Assembly: GCA_934045905.1 (NCBI GenBank)
Contig: OW203765.1
Location: 18,167,409-18,231,408 of the forward strand
Length of the DNA stretch: 64,000 bases
Direction: 5' to 3'
From: Leuctra nigra
Taxonomy: Eukaryota > Arthropoda > Insecta > Plecoptera > Leuctridae
Position 1 is the stretch's first letter. Every line of letters begins with the position of its first letter. The notes below the pieces were generated by a model. That model worked only from the letters and a program-made list of their open reading frames with translations. It did not search any database and was not told the DNA's origin. The position numbers and the translations under genes are program-made. Shown here piece by piece: positions 43,901 to 53,700 of the stretch.

Positions 43901-44526
43901 TTTTTCTTACTGTTTCACACATTTTCTTACATTCAATAAGCAAATGATAGATAGACAGATAGATAGATAAATATAGCATTCTAGCATGCTAACTGGAGTT
44001 TACGATTCTCATCCGGAGCATGGCAGTAGCACATTGATTATTGCAAAATCCTTTGTAGGTATTTGTGAATGTAATAGGACCTACCTTCAGAAGAATTAAT
44101 TCACTTTTGCTCAACTCCATCGTAGGTGCGAAATATTATATAGAGATAATTAAAAAGTATTAATAGCGATATGCAATTTTGCGACTTGGCGAAAGGGCGA
44201 CGAACTGAACTAACACGTCACTTAAAGATGGCGTCATACATGGCTCGATTCATATTGGCTAATTTTTGACCCCATTTAAACTACCGACTTGCAATTGTAT
44301 TCTCGCACCCCGGCCTGGTCTAAGCCACAAGTCTGTGACTAACTGTTGTGTCTTACAGAACCCTGAAGAATATTACAAGATGGCGCAAGACTTGGATTCC
44401 TTCCCTCGAGCAGTGAGGGAGAAAAAGACGACAGCAACGCGGTTGACTTTCGCAGAGCCGATGAGTTTAAAGAGAACACGATCTGAAGACAACGAAAGTG
44501 TTGTATCAATGTGGGAAGCACCATGA
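37645..44526 (+). CDS. F-box protein, FBXW10-like N-terminal architecture without WD repeats
   Basis: Seven coding exons: 37645-37943, 38275-38413, 39073-39256, 39727-40067, 40678-40839, 42793-42999, 44359-44526. All junctions agree in phase and total exactly 1500 nt (499 residues plus stop). The N-terminal helical region (LHAWFIRAEWPIKYQFLTVLL ... IIYSTSQ) resembles the region before the F-box in vertebrate FBXW10. A Lys-rich linker fills exon 4, and an F-box-like motif (LLPLNVHRKIISMLSDKD ... FWANM) sits at about residues 321-360. F-box proteins link Skp1-Cullin to substrates. The WD40 domain of FBXW10 is absent, so the substrate-binding part is truncated or different. Family assignment is tentative; the gene structure is well supported. 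Confidence 0.8.
37952..38221 (+). repeat. complete tRNA-derived SINE with A-tail
   Basis: Head with a clear B box, GGTTCGATTCCCG, then a conserved body (CTGACTGGGGTTTTTTCGTGG, CTCAGTTGACAGACAAATGC, GGCCATGACCGCCTCCTTCC) ending GACGTTAAGCCCCAGAC and nine A. Its start contains a 16-bp tandem duplication, CGCTCTGAACTTGTAA (37954-37985). It starts about 8 bp after the exon 1 donor. Confidence 0.85.
38275..38413 (+). CDS. F-box gene exon 2
   Basis: Acceptor GTTAAATAG; reads NVGAYTYDRIPHDCSRTL ... WFVSLEVRC; donor GTG|GTAAGA, phase 0. Confidence 0.75.
39073..39256 (+). CDS. F-box gene exon 3
   Basis: Acceptor CCGCTTCAG; a helical peptide with LIAGGGMLRRIF and LLRTLRENGTLARL; donor AGCG|GTGAGG, phase 1. 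Confidence 0.75.
39727..40067 (+). CDS. F-box gene exon 4 with Lys-rich low-complexity linker
   Basis: Acceptor TTGTGAACAG. Starts EILEYEYRTMLEEDELL, then two Lys/Glu-rich runs, the second a GKEKK repeat. Ends GAC TGG|GTGAGG, phase 0. The basic runs could act as nuclear-localisation or nucleic-acid-binding segments. Confidence 0.75.
40311..40436. mobile_element. MITE with GGGGATAGAATCT / AGATTCTATTCCC ends
   Basis: Inverted termini about 126 bp apart; the left part also has AAATGGCTCCGTTTTTGGGGG, as in the copies at 6281 and 9851. Preceded by a short poly-G run. Confidence 0.5.
40678..40839 (+). CDS. F-box gene exon 5 (F-box motif)
   Basis: Acceptor TTAGATCCAG, 54 codons in phase 0, donor ACA|GTGAGT. 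LPLNVHRKIISMLSDKDR...AKKVNAFWANM has the Leu-Pro, Ile/Leu and Trp spacing of an F-box. Confidence 0.8.
40987..41221. mobile_element. palindromic MITE, diverged copy
   Basis: Arms with TGTAAATTTTTATTCAT and its reverse complement near 41210, plus GTCGGGAAAACAGTATTCCTGACA. Same family as the adjacent 41237-41439 copy but more diverged. Confidence 0.5.
41237..41439. mobile_element. palindromic MITE, well-preserved copy
   Basis: The outer GTACATTTTCATTC / GAATGAAAATGTAC and inner GACGGGAAAACGCCATCCCGG / CCGGGATGGCGTTTTCCCG blocks pair across a short centre. It lies about 15 bp after a second copy, so two palindromes sit in tandem. Confidence 0.65.
41550..42656 (-). repeat. SINE copy split by a DNA transposon
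   Basis: The 3' body (41550-41777) and the tRNA-like head (42601-42656) of the SINE family surround an 818-bp insertion. Removing the insertion and one GAATC copy leaves a continuous GCGGGAATCGAACCCGGGCC, as in the complete copy. Confidence 0.85.
41778..42595. mobile_element. 818-bp hAT-like non-autonomous element with CAGGGCTGCCACT ends
   Basis: Perfect 13-bp inverted termini CAGGGCTGCCACT, flanked by a GAATC duplication (41773-41777, 42596-42600). The interior holds three tandem units of about 130 bp with TGGAGTGAAAACTGGG, CAAAATTGATTTC and CGCCCTGCGGGGC. CAGGG ends recall hAT elements, but the 5-bp target duplication is shorter than the usual 8. No transposase frame. Confidence 0.75.
42793..42999 (+). 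CDS. F-box gene exon 6
   Basis: Acceptor TTTCTGACAG, 69 codons in phase 0, donor GGG|GTGAGA. Contains LPTVSPPLRED and LHVTVDGEGNKTNIF; no known domain. Confidence 0.75.
43611..44312. repeat. inverted repeat pair flanking intron 6 sequence
   Basis: A 40-bp block containing AGAATACAATTGCAAGTCGG (43611-43650) recurs in reverse complement at 44268-44310. The 620 bp between contain a GATAGATA run. Could be a MITE or fold-back element ending about 45 bp before exon 7. Confidence 0.5.
44359..44526 (+). CDS. F-box gene exon 7 (terminal)
   Basis: Acceptor TGTCTTACAG, 56 codons ending SMWEAP and TGA. Short Ser/Thr/Arg-rich tail. Nothing resembling a WD40 repeat follows before the next gene. Confidence 0.75.
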   Translation, partial: NPEEYYKMAQDLDSFPRAVREKKTTATRLTFAEPMSLKRTRSEDNESVVSMWEAP

Positions 44527-44619
44527 AGAACCATGTATTATTATCATTGTTTGTATACTCTTCTTTGTCTGACTTATTAAATGGGGTAGCGTTTCAAAAT
44601 GTTGATTCTTCGATGTTGA

Positions 44620-44890
44620 TTCAGGGCGTTTTTTGGATTTTGGACACTTCGAAATCAATTTTGAGACGTTATGAGGTGTATTTTGACGAAATATTCAATA
44701 TTTTTTAAATTTTGCATTTTGGGTTGGTGGGAGACAACTTCAAACCTGCCCCTCAGGGCATTTTTTGGTTTCTTGACACTCTGAAATCAATTTTCTTTAG
44801 ATATTTTGGTTACAAAATGAAACTATAAGTAAAACACCAGAAAAATTTATGTTTTGATTTATGCTTGCCCCTCCCTGTGGACCCCCATGT
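44620..44890 (-). repeat. relic of the 41778 hAT-like element interior
   Basis: Carries the reverse complements of its internal units (CAGGGCGTTTTTTG, GAAATCAATTTTGAGACGTT, GAGGTGTATTTT) in two tandem blocks, without intact termini. Confidence 0.55.
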
Positions 44891-44971
44891 CTTCCATAGA
44901 GTTAGGAACAATATTTTCAGTGTTGGGAAATTTCATTTAAAAATGCGGTTTAAAAGCAAAAGTTCATAATT

Positions 44972-45107
44972 AATGGCGTTTTTGACTGGCCGCACTGATG
45001 CTGCACTGGGGTTGCCCTGAAATGACGTCACCATACAAAACTCAATGCAAATGTCAAACTGAGTGCAAACCTAGTGCGGCTCCGTGCGGCCAGTCGAAAA
45101 CGCCATA
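44972..45107. mobile_element. short MITE (ATGGCGTTTTTGACTGGCCGCAC ends)
   Basis: About 136 bp. The left end TGGCGTTTTTGACTGGCCGC pairs with the right end GCGGCCAGTCGAAAACGCCA with one mismatch. Non-coding. Confidence 0.65.
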
Positions 45108-45109
45108 AG

Positions 45110-46315
45110 TTCACAGAAGTGAAAAGTTGCTCTTATTTTTAAAGTATTTTTAACTCGCTTTTCAAAATTTTCAACTGTTAATTCAATTCAATTTCAATTT
45201 AGTAGCTCGCTCATCTTACAATATGTAAAATTACAGTGGTAAGGGTGTTACAGTGGTAATACCAAGGTTATTTGGTGATACTAATATAATAAATAACACT
45301 GGTAAAACTTTTTTAAAAAATTATAGTTACACAGTTACACACAGTGCGTACATTACATTATTACACAAAATACATCATACAATTTCCTGCAAAGCCATGC
45401 AAGACTTAGTGATAGTGATAATAATAGCAATAATGGGTTCGGTGTGTAGTATTAATTACCACAAGATAAGATATAACAGTTTTCAGTCAGGATAATAAAA
45501 TATAATACATTATTAAAAATGAACAATAGCAGTCGAAGTGGAATAAAGATGAAGATGCTGTCACTTGAAATGGGACTGGCCACGGCAACTTCTTTCAATA
45601 TGACCATGGTAGGTAATTAGTTTATACCCAGTTTAATACAGTGCTTTATAATTTTACATTTGTTATAAAACAATAGTGTTGTGAACAATGGATATTCTCA
45701 AGTATCGCCAATAATTATTGTGATTCTACCGACTTTTGGCTACATACTTCATTGCTTGTACATGATTGCACAACGTCATAGGCACAATTACATCATAGTA
45801 CATAATCCTTTAAAATCCACTCATTTATCAATTTAAACTGAGATTTTCTTCAAGTTTCTTAAAAATACTTATTAAATTAAATTTTGAATGTTCATATCTT
45901 TTTAATTTCTCTGAGGATTTTCAGCAGTACCTAAATACTGACTAAAGATCATACAAATACCTTCATCTACACAACTATTTTATAACACACGTTACCACTA
46001 TTTATAATTTATTTTATTTCTCGTTCTCTATGAGCTTTAGTGGACCTTGTATGTAGACGCTGCCTTGTATGTACCTACTGTAAACGGGCATCCATAAATT
46101 ACGTATATGATTAGGGGGGGGGGGGGGGGGGGGGAAGGTAAGAGATGTGTGACGTAACACAAATGTTCTTCAGACTAAAATTTCATTAATGTCTTACTTT
46201 AAATAAAATAGTGACTTTCAAGTTCATAAGTTAGCACACTGTACACACACATTGAATGTTAATTTCTTATGTTGAAGATGGTTGATAAAGTGAAGTGAGA
46301 CCCAGTTACCTATAT
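45110..46315. other. gene-free intergenic stretch
   Basis: AT-rich, with a G-tract of about 22 bases at 46112-46134. That tract lies in CATAAATTACGTA...GTGTGACGTAACAC, a pattern like the ends of other small MITEs here. No gene supported. Confidence 0.4.
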
Positions 46316-47180
46316 TTTTTTTACGTATATAAAAACCCAAATATAAATTGTCTTGCAGTATACCGTAAATACAGTAAAACCAAATACTAGGAAAACGCTC
46401 TGTGAAACGCGTTGATGAGCGAGCACGGATACGCGCAACACCTCGAACCGAAATTCTGCGTCTATCAAAAATATCATTAAAAGCCAATAGTTCTTGAATT
46501 TTTCACAGACTTGTTTAAAAATCTCCAAATATCACTCAAATATTAGTCCAAATAACCATGTGAAGTTTTAAGTTGATCGATTGAACCTTATAATTGAACT
46601 ACGTTCCCAGTAAATATTCAAAAATCACAGAATCTCTTTCAAAAAATATACCTGGGACCACTCATATGATATAAGTGTGTGTACACAATATCAGATCGAT
46701 CTGTTAAACGGTCATTATTAGTTTCATATGCGTTTAAAAGTTTTTGCTCAACTACCTTGGATTAGAACTGAAGAGTCAAAGTAGCCGGTGGTCAACATTT
46801 TCGAGAAATTTGACAGCCAACACGCAAAATGTCCGTAAAATGTCAATTACTTTTGGATTTAAGCACAGAATAGTCTGAAAGTAGTCAAAAATACAGATAA
46901 TGTTGGTCCCAATGACCATGCAAAGTGTTAAGTTGATCGGTCATACGGTTCTAGTTTAAATTTCAAAAAACACATGAAATATTTGTTTTAATTTTAACCA
47001 ATGGGAGGATTTGGATGAAATTTTGTTTGATTGGGCAATATGTTGGTCGTAATGACTTATCAAAATTTCAAATTGAACGGGCCAACCAATCGAAAGATAA
47101 TTTTTTTTAAATTTGAACCAATCACAGGATCCTTTTCAAAAACGATCCCAGAGACCGCATAGATTACGTTAGTACACATG
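46316..47180 (-). repeat. reverse copy of the 13.4-kb interspersed repeat
   Basis: Matches 13500-14250 in reverse complement, including ACGTAATCTATGCGGTCTCT and GATCCTGTGATTGGTTCAAA (read on the minus strand), with the modules in the same order. Confidence 0.7.
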
Positions 47181-47495
47181 GAATATGAACTTGAATATGA
47201 AGTTCATATTGAATATGAATATTCACTGGAATATGAACTTTCGAAAGTTTCTACCACACACCGAAGTTTGAACGTTTCCCAGAATAATTTAAAATTATCA
47301 GATTTCGATTTTGCGCCTTCAACACAACTCGTTCCTATCGATCTGCGCACCTCGTATCATATCAACATCGCACTGCGCAGGGTAATCATGTTGGCAACAA
47401 CCAGTCAATCACCCATCACAGTGCACATGCAACACAGCCGTCAAAGCGACAGGTTCGTTTGAACAGTTCTTTAGTGCGAAAGTTACGATAAAATA
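47181..47495 (+). promoter_or_regulatory. upstream region of AGPS with GAATATGAA repeats
   Basis: Six GAATATGAA/TTCATATT-type units occupy 47181-47240, followed by TTTCGAAAGTTTC. Alternating GAA and TTC triplets recall heat-shock elements, but the spacing is not the regular 5-bp type. A composition switch to GC-richer DNA around 47310-47460 suggests the 5' UTR. Confidence 0.3.
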
Positions 47496-47722
47496 ATGTC
47501 TTCGGAAGATAGATTGAAAGCAGTATCACGGCATATAATACCAAGTGTTAGTCATAATAATTGTACAAGTTTAAGCTGTGTGCATTCAGTGGAAAAGCAT
47601 CTGTGTACTGCCGGCAATAATGGAGAAGGAGGCGTGGTACTTCCAATCAACAGCAATCAAAAAAATTTAAGTTCCAAACAAAACGTAACACAACGTGTAC
47701 GCAGTGCAATTCCTAAGTTTAG
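47496..47722 (+). CDS. AGPS exon 1 with PTS2 signal
   Basis: ATG at 47496, context AAATAATGTC. The peptide starts [15 protein letters not shown] variable Asn/Ser-rich linker follows, up to PKF; donor AG|GTAAGT, phase 2. Confidence 0.88.
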
Positions 47723-50700
47723 GTAAGTTTTCTACTATCTTTCAGTACACATTCATGTCTTTTAATTCATCAAATTGACGACTTAGCGAGATTTATTGTT
47801 GTTCCTGGCTTTCAAGATTTCCTAACCACTGTGCAAATACCTAGACCATGTTATCTGTCAGCTGACCTGATATGAATGAAAATGTTCCTTTTTTCCAGAC
47901 AAGAATTACTCAAGTGGAATGGCTGGGGATACAAGGATTCACAGTTCACAGTTGATACGAAAGATAGTATTGTGCGCTTTACTGGTCAACGGTATGTTTG
48001 CGTTGAATTACCTACCTACCTAAATGAAACGGAATAAAATCTATGAATAAATTCTCTAGGTATAATCTGATGCTGTGCCCATGATCATGACAACTGTTAT
48101 TTCTTATGTATTCATTATTTTTGTCAGTGTCAAAAATTAGGTATAGGTACAGTGAGATTCAGAAGAAAGCGGTCGTATTGCCCCTATGCCAGGCAGTGTG
48201 CACAGGGGCACTCCGACCGCTTTCTTCTGAATCTCACTGTACAATGTGTAGGTCCTACTACCCAGAGACGGACTTGTAGAAAGGCAAGGGATGTGATGCA
48301 AAAGGTGTAAACAATAGAAAGGGTTTGGAAACCAATAGAGGAAGAAAATATTCCTGAAAACTAGTTAAAATGGTACTACAGTAAAGTATGAAAAGGCCCG
48401 TTGTAAAAAGGAGCCCGACACATTCCAGCATTCTTTGCCAGTCCGCCACTGGTGTACCTACCCTACTCACAATAGTTTCTCATATTTCTCATAATTCTTG
48501 GAAGAATTACAGTTTTAAATGTATGTTCCATGGATGATTTACTGAGCTATGAGGGGTCTCCTGCTTTCTTTCGAAATTTTTCCTTATAAAAAAGAGCAGA
48601 TTTTCATGTAAAATTTTGTTGCCATAGTGAAGTGGTCTTATAGAAATTTGTATTTCTTTGCAAATTTGTGGAAATTAACTTCTATCTCAATTAGTATGTT
48701 ATTAATTATTTCACATATGAATAAATGATTAAATTAAGTAACATTGGGCATGAAGTTTCATATTCTCAAGAATTCAGCTGTCATAAAAAATCCTAAAAAC
48801 TATGACAATTATTTTCTTTTGATTAACGTGATTATTCTTCAACACAGTTATGCAATCGGCGAGCTCACACTACCCTATTTCACAAACTGGGTGTTGGAGA
48901 AGTTCGGTCTGGACGTCGTTGAGACATTGAACGAATCGATTGGAATTCCGAAGCCAGAAGAATATCCAGTTCCCACCATTGACTCAAGTAATTATCAACT
49001 TCATTTATTTACTATTTCACTGAAGTTGACATAATTCACGGAAATCATGTGTCGAGATTATTTAATTCAGTAGGTAAACAGTTGACAAACGGTCCGACGC
49101 TCTGCCAAATTCAGCATCTTAATACATTTTCTATCGTTGCAATGTGTGACATCCGCTTTCACTTTCATAGACAATTGTATTGGTAAGAATGTTTGTCTGT
49201 CGTGTTGGCTATGAGGTCTGAATTCACTTTAATTACTGAGTAAATAACGCCAAGCCTCGAACATGTTTGACCAAGAGTGCTGTCAATATTTGTCTTTCTG
49301 AAGCTGAACAGATGATAAAGTAAAAAGAAAATCAAGATATTAGTTGTAGGATTGAGGTATCTTATCTTCAGCTAAGCAAGACTAATATCAAGTTTTATGT
49401 GTTTTTCAACCACATTTTACCTTTCAGCCCATTATGCAAATGAGAGCTTTCTTTTCACCCCATTAAGGATTCCTCCAACTGATACCACATGCCAATAGAA
49501 ATAGAACATGGTTGGTAGTGGCCAAATTACTGCATTCAAAGAAGCAGAAGTGATTCTGCAACTATACCTAATCTACAACATTTTAAAATTTAACAGAGTA
49601 GGTAATGAAAAACTGGCATTTAAATTTTCTTAAAACTAATTGACCAAATTATGTGACAAATATAAAAAACTTTGCCTGTTTGTTAGTGGACTTTAATTGA
49701 CGAAAATGAGATCTTTTTGTGATCAATTCGCTTATTTCTCTGGGGAGAATGCTGACATTTTCTTCAAGTTCCACCTGGGGCCGCATTCTAGAACTTTTAA
49801 ATTCCCAATTCTGATGAAATCTGATTCTGTGTGCAATGTTAATCCTTATGGTCGTGACCAGATTTCATCAGGAATGGAATTGGGAAAATGTTTAGAATAC
49901 TCAGGTGTAGAAGATAGTATGTACCTATGGCAATTTGCCTCAGGCAGCTGACAAAACACTCCTTTAGGTAGTTATTTACTTTGTAACTTATACAATCCTA
50001 AATGGCGTTGTACCTAGGTACCTACTTGGAATGGCAGATCAAGTTACAATCTCAATACAGATGGCTGATTTTTTTTGTTACGGCTCACTTATCAGAAAAA
50101 TGCCTTATCCCACTGTTCTCACTGACCTTTTGGCTGGGATGTAGGTATTAAAAATTTGAAATAGGGTTAGAAGGCTTCATTTGTAATCCATTCCATTTCC
50201 ATACACTATCACTATCAGATCTGATTAAAAAGTAAGCATTCTCATAAAGTAAGCTGCAAAAATGAATTAATTACCTACCTACTAGACGTAGAAGAATCAA
50301 ATTTCTAGTTAATTGTGGTTTTTAAACACACATATTGTTTTGTGTCACGCATGCAAAATACATATTACTTTATGGGGATTTTGTATTCAACAAATAAATT
50401 AATTAACCCTTTTTTCCAGTTTAACACATGATAAATTTGTCTTTAGTAGGTATTGGATTGGAATTATCTGGCACGTCTATCTTAGACTTGTCAAATCTTA
50501 TCTTGTGTATGTTTATGGATGTATGCAACCTTAATTCAAGCACTGAGAGTGTCACCACTAGGTATACTCTCTTTATGGCACTTTCTCTGTGTTTTTTTTT
50601 TGTACTACCTATGTGTTATTGCCCAGACTGCCCAGATCAAACCGTTCAATCAAATTGCATTTATCTTTTGTATTCTATGCAGTCTCATGCATTAGTTTTT

Positions 50701-53700
50701 TTAACAAACTCCTGTGATGGTTTTGAAATTGCTGTACCTAATAACTTCAAATTTTGCATGGCGTCTTTGAATATTTATTTTCATACAAATCTGTAAAGAA
50801 CTTCAAGCGTTATTGAATCAGCTACTGCACACGAATAGAATTCCGAATTCTTATGCATTTTGAAGGCTTGCTTCAACACGTTGCACATCGTTTTCCTAGT
50901 TTTAATAATGCTGCTTTGAGTGGGAGAAGCAACCTTTTCTTTACATATTTTTTGTAGTTTTTTGGGGGGTTTGTGTTGTGTACCTATCAACTTTTGTCTC
51001 GTGATTCGAATTTTTATGATTTTGGTATCATACACTGTCTTCTGTGGGTACGAGATAAAATTGCTTATTTGAAAATCATGTTCAAACTTCAATGATCGAC
51101 ATGGTATGTACCTTTTAGTACCTGCAACTTAGTAACTTAGTAAGCAGGCTCCATTCTCACATAGAAAGACCTGCATACATTTTAAATGCTCTGGTTTTGC
51201 AGTTTCTTATCAAGCACTAATGTTTTCTTATCAGCTATTTACTGTAAGAAGTATGAATGCATTATAATCTGCTGCAATACCAACTCTAGCTGCACACGAT
51301 CAGTAATCAAAGTAGCAATCAGTAATCAATTTTTAATAGACCTGACTGAAGCTTTATGTTGTAAAATGGCAATACCTACTTTCAGCCCATTAGAAAAGAA
51401 TAATTCCAATTTTAAAAATATGTGATCAATTCTAGAGAAGATGATTGTTCAATATTTGTAAGTCTCCAATAATTTTTGTCAAAAGTGATATATTTGATAT
51501 GAAGGGATATGCGTTGTGAAAAATATCCGACTGAACTGGGGCTCGAACCTGGGACCTCTCACATTCCATTCTCTTCGGAGATCTCTAACCCTCATCAGTG
51601 CGTTGTGTCTAATCTCCGTCCGTCCGACCAGGTAGCTCAGTTGGTAGAGCTCTCGCCCGGCAAGTGAGAGGTCCCGGGTTCCAGCCCTGGTTCGGTCGGA
51701 TGTTTTTCACAACGCACATCCCTTCATCATCCTGACGCCATGGAAGTTTTCCACATAAACCTACATCAGTTCAGTTCAGTTCAGTTTTATTTCCAGAATT
51801 CATCAATACATTTGAAAGAGGTACAGTGAAAGGACTCCTCTGGTTGACACCATTTAGTGGAGTATGTGGAAAGGTTACTTGAACTAAATCTAGTAGTAAC
51901 CTAGTATATAAGTAATAGCATTGAAATGAAGACAAATTAATATCTAAATATATGCTACAATTATATTTTACATTTAGGTAATAAATCTAGGTAATATAGG
52001 TAATATCTAGGCAATAATAGGTAATTTAGGTAATAAATCAGACATTATAAATAAATAAATAAATTAATTAATTAATATTTGTCCGAGAGGAATTCGTCGA
52101 TAGAATAATACACCTTATCTACTAATAGTTTGTTGACAAGGGTTTTGAATTGTGAATATTTTTGTATCTCTCTTATACTTTTAGGCAGGGCATTATACAA
52201 TTTTGTTTTGAAAAAAATAGAGTTCTTTTGAGTGCATGTTGATCTGTGTCTATCTATGTGAATGTTATTGTTCTGTCTAGTATTGTGATTATGAATATCG
52301 CTATTTTTTTGTATTTCTTTCCCTTGAGATCTAATTGCTAGTACTGACTCTAGGATGTACAAGGAAGGTAACGTTAAAATTTTGTGTTTTTTGAAGTGTT
52401 GCTTGCAATCTGGTTTAATGAAATTGTTGTTATTTTTATTTTTATATTTTAATCCAAAAAGAGCTCTGATTGCTTTTCTTTGCATTACAAATATTCTGGG
52501 TGCATCTGTAGAGTTGCCCCAGAATTGTATTCCGTAGCGCAGATGAGATTCAATGTTTGCATGATAGACTAGTTTTGCAGTTTTTGTGTTTGTTAAGTTT
52601 ACAATAGTTTTTAGTGAGAAATATGCCAAATTAAGTCTACTTAGTAATTTGTCACAGTGACTTCTCCAGTTTAAATTTTTATCTATAATGATTCCAAGAA
52701 ATTTGATTTTGTCTACAGATTTTAGTTCACAGTTCTTGTTCTTGTTTGAAATTTCTATATTTATATTTAATGGTGTTTCATTTATGTCATTTTTTAATTT
52801 AAAGTGCATGAAGTTAGTCTTTTCTTCTTGAATAAGCAGATGGTTATCGTAGAACCATTGTGTTGCATTTTCAAGTGTATTTTTGGCATTTTCTTGAAGA
52901 TTTAGTTTTGTTTTACCCGTAATTGTGATATTTGTATCGTCTGCATATATTTCTGAATTAGCTACTGTGTCTGGAAAGTCATTTATGTAAATTATAAACA
53001 ACAATGGACCTAAAATAGAACCTTGCGGAACACCATTTTTTATTGTTTCGGGATTTGACATATGTTTTATTTCGCGTCTGTTCTCATCCATGTGTACTAC
53101 TTCTACTTGTTGGATTATCTGCCATATATGATTTGAGTAAGTTTAGGGCAGGACCCCTAACTCCGTAATATTCTAGCTTGTTTAATAATATTTCATGGTT
53201 AATACTGTCAAAAGCTTTAGTTAAGTCACAAAAAACACCGATTGTTTGATCCCCTTTTTCTAATCCTTTTATAGTATTTTCAATGAATTGACCAATGGTA
53301 TTAGCTGTAGCTTTACTTTTCCTAAAACCACTTTGGTTGTCTGAAAGCAGTTTTTCTCTTTCTAGGTATGCTATTAGCCTAGTGTGTATCAGTTTTTCAA
53401 ATATTTTGGATATGCTCGGAAGGAGCGATATTGGCCGATAGTTTTCCGAAAGATTTTTGCCCCCTTTTTTATGTAAAGGTATGATTTTTGCTATTTTGAG
53501 TTTGTTTGGGAAAATTCCATTATTAATACAGTCGTTAAATATATGTGTTAAGGGTTGAGAGATTTTCTTAATAATTTTCTTTAATATGCAAGTTGGGATG
53601 TTGTCAATTCCTGAAGATTTTTTGTTTTTTAATTTTGATGTAATTAGAATAATTTCTGTTTCACATGTGTTGTCCAAGATAAATGAATTCAGAGGTTTCT

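Noticed and set aside
50428..50796. 122-codon plus-strand frame in AGPS intron 3
   Set aside because: Overlaps a diverged copy of the 13.4-kb repeat; hydrophobic by composition only.
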